From: Pseudomonadota bacterium
GTDB lineage: Bacteria > Pseudomonadota > Alphaproteobacteria > Acetobacterales > Acetobacteraceae
Length of the DNA: 64,000 nucleotides
Assembly (NCBI GenBank): GCA_021847995.1
Contig: JAJZNE010000178.1
Span: 1 to 64,000, forward strand
Direction of reading: 5' to 3'
Shown: piece after piece, positions 43,662 to 53,031 of the stretch
Numbering within the stretch: the stretch's first letter is position 1
Layout of the letters: each line of letters opens with the position of its first letter
Notes under the pieces: generated by a model
What the model saw: only the letters and a program-made list of their open reading frames with translations
Database searches by the model: none
Told to the model about the DNA's origin: nothing
Made by a program: the position numbers and the translations under genes

Positions 43662-45056
43662 ATGACGACGACGGAGCGCGTGCTGGCCCGGATCGGGGCG
43701 GACTTCGCTGCCTATCAGGCAAGCTGGCTCGACTGGCTGCGCATTCCGAGCATCAGCGCCCAGCCGGCCCACGCCGCCGACTGCCGCGACGCCGCCGCCT
43801 TCGTCCAGCGCGATCTCGCCAATCTCGGCTTCACCGCCGCGATCCGCGAGACGGCGGGGCAGCCGGTCGTGCTCGCCCACCACCCCGGTCCCGGCGCCGG
43901 CGCCGATGTCCCGCATCTGCTGTTCTACGGCCACTACGACGTGCAGCCGCCGGAGCCGCTCGATCTCTGGACCAGCAAGCCGTTCGAACCGGTGGTGGTG
44001 GAAGGTCCGCACGGCCCGCGCGTGGTCGCCCGTGGCGCCGTCGATGACAAGGGGCAGGCGTCGATGTGGCTCGGCGCCCTGCGCGCCTGGGTGGAGGAGA
44101 CGGGCGGGCTGCCGGTGCGCGCCACCGTGCTGATCGAGGGCGAGGAGGAGATCGGCAGCCCCAGCCTGGAACCGTTCCTGGCCGCCGAGCGCGCGGCACT
44201 CGCCGCCGATGTCGCGGTGATCAGCGATACCGGCAGCTGGGACATCGACACGCCGTCGCTCACCACGCGGCTGCGCGGCCTCGTCTATCTGGAAGTAGGG
44301 CTGCGCGCGGCGGCGCGCGACCTGCATTCGGGCCTGTTCGGCGGCGCCGCGCGCAACGCCGCCAACGTGCTCGCCCGCGCCCTCGCCGCGCTGGTGGACG
44401 ACAGGGGGCGGGTGACACTGCCGGGGTTCTATGACGGCATTGCCGACCTGACCGCCGCCCAACGGGCCGAATGGGCGGCGCTGCACTATGACGAGGCCGC
44501 CTTCCTGGCCGGCATCGGCCTGCGCCATCCCGCCGGCGAGGCGGGGCGGGAGGGGCTGGAACGGCGCTGGGCGCGGCCGACCTGCGACATCAACGGCCTC
44601 TGGGGCGGCTATGCCGGGCCGGGGGCGAAAACCGTGATCCCCGCCGAGGCCGGCGCCAAGGTCAGCTTCCGCCTCGTCCCCGGCCAGGATCCCGAGACGG
44701 TGATCGCCGCCTTCCGCGCGTTCATGGCCGCCCAGGTGCCTGACGACACGCGGCTCGACATCCAGGTCCACAGCGCCGCCCGCGCGATCGAGGTGCCGCA
44801 GGACAGCCGGTTCGTGCAGGCCGCACGGGCGGCGCTGGCCGATGAGTATGGCCGCCCCGCGGTGCTGATCGGCTCCGGCGGTTCGATCCCGGTGGTGGAG
44901 AGCCTGAAGCGCCTGCTCGGCCTCGACAGCCTGCTGCTCGGCTTCGGGCTGGACGACGACCAGACGCACAGCCCGAACGAGAAATTCGAGGTGCGGTGCT
45001 TTCAGCGCGGGCTGCACACGCATGCGCGGCTGCTGGGACGGCTCGGCGGCATGTGA
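43662..45056 (+). CDS. M20 family dipeptidase
   Basis: A 464-residue zinc dipeptidase of the CNDP/PepV-like M20 branch. Motifs in order are YGHYDVQPPEP, the bridging Asp in RGAVDDKGQ, EGEEEIGSPSLE with the general base, VISDTGSWD, DLHSGLFGG and the late histidine in DDQTHSPNEKF. These enzymes hydrolyse dipeptides or N-acyl dipeptides in the cytoplasm. ATG 43662 is chosen for GGAGGACAGGCG upstream. Its stop overlaps a GTG from which an ATPase relic reads on (GTGA). Confidence 0.91.
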   Translation: MTTTERVLARIGADFAAYQASWLDWLRIPSISAQPAHAADCRDAAAFVQRDLANLGFTAAIRETAGQPVVLAHHPGPGAGADVPHLLFYGHYDVQPPEPLDLWTSKPFEPVVVEGPHGPRVVARGAVDDKGQASMWLGALRAWVEETGGLPVRATVLIEGEEEIGSPSLEPFLAAERAALAADVAVISDTGSWDIDTPSLTTRLRGLVYLEVGLRAAARDLHSGLFGGAARNAANVLARALAALVDDRGRVTLPGFYDGIADLTAAQRAEWAALHYDEAAFLAGIGLRHPAGEAGREGLERRWARPTCDINGLWGGYAGPGAKTVIPAEAGAKVSFRLVPGQDPETVIAAFRAFMAAQVPDDTRLDIQVHSAARAIEVPQDSRFVQAARAALADEYGRPAVLIGSGGSIPVVESLKRLLGLDSLLLGFGLDDDQTHSPNEKFEVRCFQRGLHTHARLLGRLGGM

Positions 45057-45308
45057 CGCCGCGGCTCGCTCTCGTCGGCCTGCGCAGCGCCCTTGCCGGG
45101 CCGTTCGACCTGACGCTGGCGGCCGGGGCGTGCGCTTCCGTCAGCGGCCCTTCGGGTGCCGGCAAGACGCTGCTGCTTGGCCTGATCCGCGGCCCCGGTT
45201 CCGGCGCGGGCGAAGCCTTTCCGGACGGGCGGCTGCGCGGCGGCGGCACGGCTGCTCACCGATGGGCGCCAGCGCCTGCGGCTCGACCGGCTGGCGCCGC
45301 GGCGATGA
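45053..45308 (+). pseudogene. relic of a FetA-like ABC ATPase
   Basis: Starting at GTG 45053, overlapping the dipeptidase stop by the GTGA junction, the frame encodes a recognisable ATPase N-terminus: LRSALAGPFDLTLAAG, then Walker A SGPSGAGKTLLLGLI. The match continues to about 45200, after which the Q-loop, signature and Walker B are all missing. In another frame, codons 45249-45305 (RLLTDGRQRLRLDRLAPRR) run to a stop at 45306-45308 and look like the original C-terminus. An internal deletion of about 350 bp plus frameshift would explain this. Walker context resembles FetA/YbbL iron-export ATPases. Confidence 0.6.
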
Positions 45309-45347
45309 GCCGGTATGCTGGCCGCCGGATTTCCGGGGAGGACACAA

Positions 45348-46571
45348 ATGACCCTGACCCGACGCGCCATGCTCACCACCGCCGCGGCGGCGGTTCCGCT
45401 TCTGCCGCCGCGCGCCCGCGCCGATGCGCCGGTGCTGCGCCTCGGCGTGCTGGTGGATATGTCCGGCCCCTATCGCGACGACACCGGCATGACCAGCGTC
45501 GCCTGCGTGCGCCAGGCGGTGCAGGAATTCACCGCCGGGCGCGGTCTGCGCGTCGAGGTGCTGGCCGCCGACCACCAGAACAAGCCGGATATCGGCGTTG
45601 CCATCGCGCGGCAGTGGTTCGATCGTGACGGTGTCGATGCCGTCGTCGATGTGCCGACCTCCTCGGTGGCACTCGCGGTCAATACGGTGTGCCGCGACAA
45701 GAACAAGGTGATGCTGAATTCCGGCGCCGCCACCACCGACCTGACCGGCGCGCAGTGCAGCCCGAACACCGTCCACTGGACCTACGACACCTGGATGCTG
45801 GCGAAATCGACCGGCGGGGCGATGGTCAAGCAGGGCGGCGACAGCTGGTTCTTCATCACCGCCGACTACGTGTTCGGCAAGCAGTTGCAGCGCGACACCG
45901 GCCGCTTCGTCGAACAGGCGGGGGGCAGGGTGCTGGGCAGCGCCATCTATCCCTTCCCCGGCACGACGGATTTTTCCTCCTTCCTGATCCAGGCGCAGGC
46001 ATCGGGGGCGAAGGTGCTCGGCCTCGCCAATTCCGGCGCCGACACGCTGAACTGCATCAAGCAGGCGCGCGAATTCGGGCTGATGCGGCAGATGCGCGTT
46101 GCCGCCATGCTGATGTACAACAGCAACGTCCACGCGCTCGGCCTGGAAACCGCGCAGGGGCTGCTGCTGACCGAGAGCTTCTACTGGAACCTCAACGACC
46201 GCACGCGCGCCTTCATGGACCGCATCCGGCCCAAGGTGGCCAACCAGTGGCCGAACATGGTGCAGGCCGGCGACTATGCGGTGACGCTGCACTACCTCAA
46301 GGCGGTGGCCGATCTCGGCGTGGCGGCGGCCAAGGCGGACGGCGCCGCGGCGGTCGCGCGCATGAAGGCGATGCCGACCGACGACGACTGCTTCGGCCAG
46401 GGCAAAATCCGCGAGGACGGGCGCACGCTGCACCCGAGCTACCTGTTCCAGGCCAAGTCGCCGGCCGAGAGCAGCGGTCCGTGGGACGGCCTCAAGCTGG
46501 TCGCGACCACGCCGGCGGATGAGGCGTTCCGCCCGATGCAGGACGGCGGCTGCAAGCTGGTGAAGGGCTGA
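45348..46571 (+). CDS. orphan ABC solute-binding protein (Peripla_BP_6)
   Basis: A 407-residue periplasmic protein with a twin-Arg-like signal peptide ([20 protein letters not shown]). The fold is of the LivJ/Leu-Ile-Val-binding type: [56 protein letters not shown] and [20 protein letters not shown]. No permease or ATPase for it is in the window, only the relic just upstream, which is of another class. A close paralogue lies at 53021-54250. ATG 45348 is supported by GGGGAGGACAC upstream. Ligand unknown; possibly an aromatic acid or amino-acid-like compound. Confidence 0.85.
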   Translation: MTLTRRAMLTTAAAAVPLLPPRARADAPVLRLGVLVDMSGPYRDDTGMTSVACVRQAVQEFTAGRGLRVEVLAADHQNKPDIGVAIARQWFDRDGVDAVVDVPTSSVALAVNTVCRDKNKVMLNSGAATTDLTGAQCSPNTVHWTYDTWMLAKSTGGAMVKQGGDSWFFITADYVFGKQLQRDTGRFVEQAGGRVLGSAIYPFPGTTDFSSFLIQAQASGAKVLGLANSGADTLNCIKQAREFGLMRQMRVAAMLMYNSNVHALGLETAQGLLLTESFYWNLNDRTRAFMDRIRPKVANQWPNMVQAGDYAVTLHYLKAVADLGVAAAKADGAAAVARMKAMPTDDDCFGQGKIREDGRTLHPSYLFQAKSPAESSGPWDGLKLVATTPADEAFRPMQDGGCKLVKG

Positions 46572-46594
46572 CCGGCGCACCGGCCGGCGCAGGC

Positions 46595-48076
46595 ATGCCG
46601 CGCGACATCCTCCTTGCCCTCGACCAGGGCACCACCTCCACCCGCGCCATCGCCTTTCGCGCGCCGGCGCTGCTGCCGGTGGCGGAGGCGCGCCGGCCGC
46701 TCGCGCAGCATTATCCGGCGGAAGGCCGGGTGGAGCACGATCCCGCCGACCTGATCGCCGACAGCGTTGCCGTGCTGCGCGAGGCGCTGGCCGCCTCCGG
46801 CGCGGCGGCGCGGGACGTGGCCGCGATCGGGATCGCCAACCAGCGCGAAACCACGCTGCTGTGGGAGCGGGCGAGCGGCCGGCCGCTCGGCCGCGCGATC
46901 GTCTGGCAGGACCGCCGCACCGCCGCCGCCTGCGACGCGCTGCGCGGCCACGAACGGACGATCGCCGCGCGCACCGGCCTGCTGCTCGATCCCTATTTCT
47001 GCGCCACCAAGCTCGCCTGGCTGCTCGACACGATCGACGGCGCGCGGGCGGCCGCCGAACGCGGCGCACTCGCCTTCGGCACCGTCGATAGCTGGCTGCT
47101 GTGGCACCTCACCGCCGGCCGCGTGCATGCCACCGACGCCACCAACGCCAGCCGCACGCTGCTGTTCGACATCCATCGCGGCCTCTGGGACGACGACCTG
47201 CTCGCCCTCTTCCGCATCCCCCGCGCCGTGCTGCCGGACGTGCGCGACAGCGCCGGTGCTTTCGGCACGACCGCGCTGCCCGGCGCCGAGGTGCCGATCC
47301 TCGGCATCGCCGGCGACCAGCAGGCGGCAATGGCGGGGCAGGCGTGCTTCGCCCCCGGCATGGTCAAGGCGACCTATGGCACCGGCGCCTTCATCCTGCG
47401 CCATACCGGCGCCGTTCCGGTCGCCTCCGCGCACCGGCTGCTGACCACGATCGCGCTGCAACTGGACGGGGTGCGGAGCTATGCGCTGGAAGGCGCGATC
47501 TTCGTCGCCGGCGCGGCGGTGCAATGGCTGCGCGACGGGCTGCACCTGTTCGCGGACGCGGCCGAGAGCGGGGCGCTGGCGGCGCAGGCCGATGCGGCGC
47601 AGGCGGTCTATCTGGTGCCCGCCTTCACCGGCCTCGGCGCGCCGCACTGGGATGCGGCGGCACGCGGCGCGATCTTCGGGCTGAGCCGCGCCACCGGCCC
47701 GGCCGAGCTGGCGCGTGCGGCGCTGGAAAGTGCCGCGTTCCAGACCCGCGACCTGATGGCCGCGATGGACGGGGACGCGCCGGGCGCGGCGGCGACCGTG
47801 CTGCGCGCCGACGGCGGCATGGCGGCGAGCGACTGGGCGATGCAGGCGCTGGCCGATCAGCTCGCCGCCCCGGTCGATCGCCCGCGGGTGACCGAGACGA
47901 CGGCGCTCGGCGCCGCCTGGCTCGCCGGCTTCGCCGCCGGCATCTGCCCCGGCCCGGAGGCGTTCGCGCGCGCCTGGGCGCTCGACCGCCGCTTCCTCCC
48001 CGCCATGCCGCCGACGGAACGGGAGCGGCGCTATCAGGGCTGGCGCGAGGCGGTGCGGCGCACGCGGAGCGGATGA
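46595..48076 (+). CDS. glpK: glycerol kinase
   Basis: A 493-residue FGGY kinase that phosphorylates glycerol to sn-glycerol 3-phosphate. It has the N-terminal phosphate motif [36 protein letters not shown] with the substrate Arg, [21 protein letters not shown] and the C-terminal [10 protein letters not shown], all as in GlpK. The length is standard. No glpF, glpD or glpR genes are nearby. It is the last gene before the low-GC insert at 48.1 kb; no ribosome site stronger than GGCGCAGGC is seen. Confidence 0.95.
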   Translation: MPRDILLALDQGTTSTRAIAFRAPALLPVAEARRPLAQHYPAEGRVEHDPADLIADSVAVLREALAASGAAARDVAAIGIANQRETTLLWERASGRPLGRAIVWQDRRTAAACDALRGHERTIAARTGLLLDPYFCATKLAWLLDTIDGARAAAERGALAFGTVDSWLLWHLTAGRVHATDATNASRTLLFDIHRGLWDDDLLALFRIPRAVLPDVRDSAGAFGTTALPGAEVPILGIAGDQQAAMAGQACFAPGMVKATYGTGAFILRHTGAVPVASAHRLLTTIALQLDGVRSYALEGAIFVAGAAVQWLRDGLHLFADAAESGALAAQADAAQAVYLVPAFTGLGAPHWDAAARGAIFGLSRATGPAELARAALESAAFQTRDLMAAMDGDAPGAAATVLRADGGMAASDWAMQALADQLAAPVDRPRVTETTALGAAWLAGFAAGICPGPEAFARAWALDRRFLPAMPPTERERRYQGWREAVRRTRSG

Positions 48077-48120
48077 CCAAGACTAAATCGAAATCGGCAA
48101 CTGGGCGGTAGGAGAAAGCT

Positions 48121-48561
48121 TCAACTTGCTGTGATATCCCGGGATAGGACCAGATTTCGCGCAGCCAAATTGGCAAGGAGCGCGAAAAATTCTTCGTTGT
48201 TGTTTGGATATCGGCGGACCGACGAATGGGACGGATTCCCGTCTGTTGGCTCGTGAATTATCCGAATTTTTTCCGACACACTTTGGGCCGCTTGATGCAT
48301 TTGACCGACATTCAGGACACCAAAGCCGTGGCGCGCGCGGATGCCATGTTCCGCATGCTCACGAATTCTTTGGAGACTTTCCGTCCTGCTCCCAGGAAAG
48401 AATTCCAGCCAGCTAACGGAGAGATACGCCTCGCCATCACGGAGCCTGAAAGCCTGCGGAAAGCAGCCCTTTGCCTCCCCCGTTGTTTCGTCCCACAGAA
48501 TTAAGCTTGGCTTGATGAACCGAACGACGTGGTCTGCCTCAGGCAGGTCTTTATGTGGCAT
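48121..48561 (-). CDS. unknown protein, third gene of the low-GC cassette
   Basis: A 146-residue soluble protein that I do not recognise. It opens with MPHKDLPEADHVVRFIKP, has a central strand-like segment YLSVSWLEFFPG, then RARHGFGVLNVGQMHQAAQ, and IRIIHEPTDGNPSHSSVRRY with two His residues before the C-terminal helix EEFFALLANLAARNLVL. The layout suggests a small mixed alpha/beta domain with the HEPxxxNPxHS segment as a conserved site; this is inference. ATG 48561 overlaps the end of the 203-residue gene by 11 bp; the frame is open to 48687 but within that gene. Base composition and codon choice (many A/T third positions) differ from all neighbours. Confidence 0.75.
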   Translation of the reverse strand: MPHKDLPEADHVVRFIKPSLILWDETTGEAKGCFPQAFRLRDGEAYLSVSWLEFFPGSRTESLQRIREHAEHGIRARHGFGVLNVGQMHQAAQSVSEKIRIIHEPTDGNPSHSSVRRYPNNNEEFFALLANLAARNLVLSRDITAS

Positions 48562-49162
48562 TTCCGAACCATGAGTCAGGTGCGTAAGGCTGGAGCACCG
48601 CAAGCAGGCGTTCAGGCGTGGTCCGTCCGGCGGCACTCTCCGGATATTGGCCGGCATGTCGCACGATCGCCCAGCGAACATCGTCATTCGTGCCGAATTC
48701 GAGCGAAAGTTGTCCGTTGCCGTTTACCCATCCTGCAAGCAGATGGCCACCTTCCGATACGCCCAGGCCGATGCCGTCAAGCGGCCCAGCTTGGTGTATA
48801 AAACGCAGGAATGCCATGAATGAACGTGGTTCAATGAGAATATCCGACTCCTCCCAATTTTCCAAATCGAGAATATTATCAAGTCTTCTAAAGAGACTTC
48901 GCCGCCATTCGTCCGGCAGATGCATTGACACTTGTGAAACAAGCGTCTTGAGCACGGCCGAGTTGTCAAAAAGGCGTTCGGTCAGATTTCCGCTCCTCTC
49001 GCCGTCGGCCGTGACAGATGGAGCCGAGGAGGGCGTTGGCTTTCCCATCTTGAGCAGACGATTGCCCAAATCATTCGAAAGCTCGCCTGACCCCATCGAG
49101 GGGGCGTAAATTTCCGGCAAAGATCGAAAGCCGATGCTGCTGGATACTTTGAGGGCACTCAT
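48551..49162 (-). CDS. unknown protein, second gene of the low-GC cassette
   Basis: A 203-residue protein without signal peptide or membrane segment, not assigned to a named family. The first 70 residues look disordered (many Ser, Gly, Pro). The C-terminal half is more structured: MHLPDEWRRSLFRRLDNIL, DLENWEESDILIEPRSFMAF, LGVSEGGHLLAGWVNGNGQL, SLEFGTNDDVRWAIVRHAGQ. This composition suggests a small effector or sensor module tethered by a flexible N-terminus (inference). Start ATG 49162 overlaps the stop of the TIGR04255-family gene by four bases (ATGA), which implies coupled translation. Low GC like its two partners. Confidence 0.78.
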   Translation of the reverse strand: MSALKVSSSIGFRSLPEIYAPSMGSGELSNDLGNRLLKMGKPTPSSAPSVTADGERSGNLTERLFDNSAVLKTLVSQVSMHLPDEWRRSLFRRLDNILDLENWEESDILIEPRSFMAFLRFIHQAGPLDGIGLGVSEGGHLLAGWVNGNGQLSLEFGTNDDVRWAIVRHAGQYPESAAGRTTPERLLAVLQPYAPDSWFGNAT

Positions 49163-49923
49163 TGGTTAAATAATTCTCTCGTGGTGTCCGTAATGCTCAC
49201 CTCAAAGATGCGATTTTTTTCGTTGCGCATGGTGTCCAGCAGCCCCCGTATTCCGTCGCGTCTCTGCGGTACATTTTCATTGCGGCCGATATCTATATCC
49301 AATATCATAGACATAAATTGTGGAAAGGGCGCTGGAACAGAGGCAACATTCACCGCCGCCATACAGCGGCTTTCAGCCAGATTGAACACCGTTTGCATAG
49401 TAAATGCGCTGAGTGCTGGCAAATCGGATTCGGGATATTGCGGTTGAATTCTAACATATCTTTCAAGGCGGACTACCTCTGAAGATGCCTGAACGGGAAT
49501 GTCGATCCTGTTCACGTAGCGCACTCCTATTCGCCCTATTCGAACGTACCCAATCTCGTCACGGAACCTTTCAAAAATCGATAATGCAGCGGTGCTAAAC
49601 GTATCCCACCCAGAGTAAGGCGCTATCCTGGATATCGAAATATTCTGTCCCGTAATGACTACTATATTCAATCCCTCAAGATCTGTCATCCTATAACCTG
49701 ACGGAGTCTGATTGACGATCGGCTCACCGCTAAGATCGTGGAACTGAATTTGGGTCTGATTAATTCTCAGTATGTTTGGAAAATTTACCGAGAATTTCTG
49801 CCTCATCTTTTCGACATCATCCGGAGGCAGTAACTCCGCCATGCGGAATTCAATCACCGCCTCAACGATGGGCGGCCGCTTGTAGCCGCCGTCAAAGTGC
49901 GTGGAGGAGTTGGCCGATGACAT
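49159..49923 (-). CDS. TIGR04255 family protein, first gene of the low-GC cassette
   Basis: A 254-residue cytoplasmic protein. Family features are the N-terminal YKRPPIVEAVIEFRMAEL, then TDLEGLNIVVITGQNISISR, the central VRIGRIGVRYVNRIDIP and the C-terminal PQFMSMILDIDIGRNE. TIGR04255 proteins are sporadically distributed among bacteria and have no established function; that pattern fits mobile accessory genes. It is the upstream gene of three overlapping genes read leftward, with the promoter presumably in the 159-bp gap at 49924-50082. Hand count of 49621-49680 gives 24 G/C in 60, against 43 in 60 at 50101-50160. ATG 49923 chosen; a GGAAGG lies somewhat far upstream. Confidence 0.85.
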   Translation of the reverse strand: MSSANSSTHFDGGYKRPPIVEAVIEFRMAELLPPDDVEKMRQKFSVNFPNILRINQTQIQFHDLSGEPIVNQTPSGYRMTDLEGLNIVVITGQNISISRIAPYSGWDTFSTAALSIFERFRDEIGYVRIGRIGVRYVNRIDIPVQASSEVVRLERYVRIQPQYPESDLPALSAFTMQTVFNLAESRCMAAVNVASVPAPFPQFMSMILDIDIGRNENVPQRRDGIRGLLDTMRNEKNRIFEVSITDTTRELFNQ

Positions 49924-50082
49924 GGATGCTGTTTACCACACCTTCCATGACAGAACCAGCGCACCGCGCGCCGCCGGAAACGCACCGGCCGGGATCACTC
50001 CAGCCTATCCTGCGAAACAGCTTTCGACGATGCTGGCAGGACTCAGGACCGGTTTCGCCAGCCAGCATCAGGAGGACCCGAC

Positions 50083-50796
50083 ATGACCGACTATCCCGAC
50101 GCCTGCCTCGCCGCCATGCGCCGCGTCAGCACGGCAACCCTGACCACGGCGCTGTTCAAGCGCGGGCTGCGCAACGTCTTCATGCGCGGGGTCCGCCCGC
50201 TCGGCCGCTACGGCGCCAACATGGTCGGCCCCGCCTTCACGCTGCGCAACATCCCCGCGCGCGAGGATCTCGACCGGGTGGAGGGATTCGCCAATCCCGA
50301 GCATCCGCAGCGCAAGGCGATCGAAACGACACCCGCGGGCCATGTTCTGGTCGTCGATTGCCGCGGCGAGGCGCACGCCGCCTCGGGCGGGGAGATCCTG
50401 ATGACGCGGCTCGCCGTGCGCGGCGCGGCCGGCATGGTGAGCGACGGCGGCATCCGCGACAGCTCCCCGATCGCAGCCCTCGCCATGCCGGTCTATTGCG
50501 CCGGCCCGGCTGCGCCGCTCAATCTCGTCGTCCATCACGCGACCGAGATGCAGGTGCCGATCGGCTGCGGCGGCGTGGCGGTCTATCCTGGCGACCTGAT
50601 CGTCGGCGACACCGATGGGGTGGTGGTGGTGCCGGCCCACCTCGCCGGGGAGATCGCCGCCGAGGCCGACGAGCAGGAGCGGATGGAGGCCTGGGTGCTC
50701 GGCCGCATCCGCGACGGCGCCCGCCTGCCCGGCACCTACCCGCCGGACGCGGCGACCCGTGCCGCCTATGCCGCGTGGCGGGCGCAGCAGGGCTGA
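50083..50796 (+). CDS. RraA-like / 4-hydroxy-4-methyl-2-oxoglutarate aldolase family protein
   Basis: A 237-residue RraA-fold protein. Characteristic segments are STATLTTALFKRGLRN, VGPAFTLRNIPARED, GHVLVVDCRGE, AAGMVSDGGIRDSS with the substrate-binding Arg and Asp, and VYPGDLIVGDTDGVVVVP. Relatives either cleave 4-hydroxy-4-methyl-2-oxoglutarate or oxaloacetate-type keto acids, or bind RNase E; the longer form here is nearer to the aldolase-type group. It directly follows the low-GC cassette (divergent, 159 bp) and precedes malate synthase G by 75 bp, which would handle glyoxylate. Substrate is not determined. Confidence 0.87.
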   Translation: MTDYPDACLAAMRRVSTATLTTALFKRGLRNVFMRGVRPLGRYGANMVGPAFTLRNIPAREDLDRVEGFANPEHPQRKAIETTPAGHVLVVDCRGEAHAASGGEILMTRLAVRGAAGMVSDGGIRDSSPIAALAMPVYCAGPAAPLNLVVHHATEMQVPIGCGGVAVYPGDLIVGDTDGVVVVPAHLAGEIAAEADEQERMEAWVLGRIRDGARLPGTYPPDAATRAAYAAWRAQQG

Positions 50797-50871
50797 CCGC
50801 GACGCAGAGCGGGACTCGACAGGGCGCGGCACGGTCACCAAGAAGGGCCGCGCCGACGCACGGAGGACCGC

Positions 50872-53031
50872 ATGGACCAGGTATCGCTCGCCGGGCTGAC
50901 CGTTGCCCGCCCCCTCGCCGATTTCATCGCCAACGCGGCGCTGCCCGGCACCGGCATCGATGCGGCGCGGTTCTGGCAGGGCTTCGCCGGCCTGCTCGCC
51001 ACCTTCGCGCCGCGCAACCGGGCGCTGCTGGCGCGCCGCAACGAGATGCAGGCGCAGATCGATGCCTGGCACGTCGCACGCCGCGGCAAGCCGATCGACC
51101 CCGAATCCTATCGCGGCTTTCTCTCGGACATCGGCTATCTGCTGCCGCCCCCGCCGCCCTTCGTCGTGACGACGGAGAACGTCGATCCCGAGATTGCCGC
51201 GATCGCCGGCCCGCAACTGGTGGTGCCGGTGAACAACGCCCGCTATGCGCTGAACGCCGGCAATGCGCGCTGGGGCAGCCTGTACGACGCGCTCTATGGC
51301 ACGAACGCGATCCCCGAGGATGGCGGCGCCGCGCGTGGGCACGGCTACAACCCGGTGCGCGGCGCACGCGTGATCGCCGAGGCGAAGCGGTTTCTCGACC
51401 GCGCCACTCCCCTCGACGGCGCGAGTCATGCCGACGTGACCGGCTATGCCGTCGCCGCGGGCAGGCTCATCGCCGCACGCGCGGGCGGAACGGTGGCGCT
51501 GAAAAACCCGGAAAACTTCGCCGGCTACCAGGGCGACGCCACCTCGCCGCGGGTGGTGCTGCTGCGCCACCACGGGCTGCATGTGGAGCTGCATTTCGAC
51601 CGCGGCCATCCGATCGGCCGCACCGATCCTGCCGGGCTTGCCGACGTGGTGATCGAATCCGCTGTCACCACCATCATGGATTGCGAAGACAGCGTCGCCG
51701 CCGTCGATGCGCCGGATAAGGTCGAAGTGTACCGCAACTGGCTCGGCCTGATGACCGACACGCTCAGCGCGGAGGTGACGAAGAACGGCCGGACCTTCCT
51801 GCGCCGCCTCAATGCCGACCGCGACTACACGACGCCCGCGGGCGGCCGGCTGACGCTGCCCGGCCGCAGCCTGATGCTGGTGCGCAATGTCGGCCATCAC
51901 ATGTACACCGACGTGGTGCGCGATGCCGACGGCAACGAGACGCCGGAGACCATCCTCGATGCCGCAGTCACATCGCTGATCGCCATGCACGACCTGGCGG
52001 CCCGGCGCAACAGCCGCGCCGGCTCGGTCTACATCGTCAAGCCGAAACTGCACGGGCCGGAGGAGGTCGCGTTCGCCGACGGGCTGTTCGCCGCCGTCGA
52101 GGACATGCTCGGCCTTGCGCGGAACACGCTGAAGATGGGCGTCATGGACGAGGAACGGCGGACCAGCCTCAACCTCGCCGCCTGCATCCACGCGGCGCGG
52201 GCGCGCGTGGTGTTCATCAACACCGGCTTCCTCGACCGCACCGGCGACGAAATCCATACGTCGATCGAGGCCGGCGCGATGGTGCGCAAGACCGACATGA
52301 AGAACACGACCTGGATCGCCGCCTACGAGAACAACAACGTCGATGTCGGGCTGGCCTGCGGATTGCGGGGCCGGGCACAGATCGGCAAGGGGATGTGGGC
52401 GGCGCCGGACCGGATGGCGGAGATGCTGGCGCAGAAGATCGCCCATCCGCGCGCCGGCGCCAACACCGCCTGGGTGCCGTCGCCCACCGCGGCGACGCTG
52501 CATGCGCTGCACTATCACGAGGAGGACGTGGCGGCGCGGCAGGCCGAACTGGCGCGGCGCACGCCGGCCAGGCGCGAGGACATGCTGTCCGTTCCGCTTG
52601 CCGCCGGCACCAACTGGTCGGCTGCGGAAGTACAGCAGGAACTCGACAACAACGCACAGGGTATCCTCGGCTATGTCGTGCGCTGGATCGATCAGGGCGT
52701 CGGCTGCTCGAAGGTGCCGGACATCCATGACGTCGCGCTGATGGAGGATCGTGCCACCCTGCGCATTTCCTCCCAGCACATCGCCAACTGGCTGCTGCAT
52801 GGCGTGGTCTCGGACAAGCAGGTGATGGAGACGCTGCGGCGCATGGCGGCGGTGGTGGACCGGCAGAACGCCGACGATCCGCTGTACCGGCCGATGGCGC
52901 CCGGCTATGACGGTCCGGCGTTCCGCGCCGCCTGCGATCTCGTCTTCCGCGGCCGCACGCAGCCGAACGGCTACACCGAGTTCATCCTGCACCAGCGCCG
53001 GCGCGAGGCGAAGCAGGCGGCTACGGCCTGA
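50872..53031 (+). CDS. glcB: malate synthase G
   Basis: A 719-residue enzyme that condenses glyoxylate with acetyl-CoA to malate. The length and motifs are those of the G isoform: [20 protein letters not shown] near residue 125, [57 protein letters not shown] with the catalytic acid/Arg region and [19 protein letters not shown]. The C-terminal part contains [19 protein letters not shown], split as [13 protein letters not shown] and ALMEDR. It follows the RraA-like gene by 75 bp and overlaps the convergent binding-protein gene by 11 bp. The upstream AGGACCGC is a modest ribosome site. Confidence 0.96.
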   Translation: MDQVSLAGLTVARPLADFIANAALPGTGIDAARFWQGFAGLLATFAPRNRALLARRNEMQAQIDAWHVARRGKPIDPESYRGFLSDIGYLLPPPPPFVVTTENVDPEIAAIAGPQLVVPVNNARYALNAGNARWGSLYDALYGTNAIPEDGGAARGHGYNPVRGARVIAEAKRFLDRATPLDGASHADVTGYAVAAGRLIAARAGGTVALKNPENFAGYQGDATSPRVVLLRHHGLHVELHFDRGHPIGRTDPAGLADVVIESAVTTIMDCEDSVAAVDAPDKVEVYRNWLGLMTDTLSAEVTKNGRTFLRRLNADRDYTTPAGGRLTLPGRSLMLVRNVGHHMYTDVVRDADGNETPETILDAAVTSLIAMHDLAARRNSRAGSVYIVKPKLHGPEEVAFADGLFAAVEDMLGLARNTLKMGVMDEERRTSLNLAACIHAARARVVFINTGFLDRTGDEIHTSIEAGAMVRKTDMKNTTWIAAYENNNVDVGLACGLRGRAQIGKGMWAAPDRMAEMLAQKIAHPRAGANTAWVPSPTAATLHALHYHEEDVAARQAELARRTPARREDMLSVPLAAGTNWSAAEVQQELDNNAQGILGYVVRWIDQGVGCSKVPDIHDVALMEDRATLRISSQHIANWLLHGVVSDKQVMETLRRMAAVVDRQNADDPLYRPMAPGYDGPAFRAACDLVFRGRTQPNGYTEFILHQRRREAKQAATA

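Noticed and set aside
48204-49109. Plus-strand open frames within the low-GC cassette
   Set aside because: They are short, lack ribosome sites, and lie opposite the three overlapping minus-strand genes.
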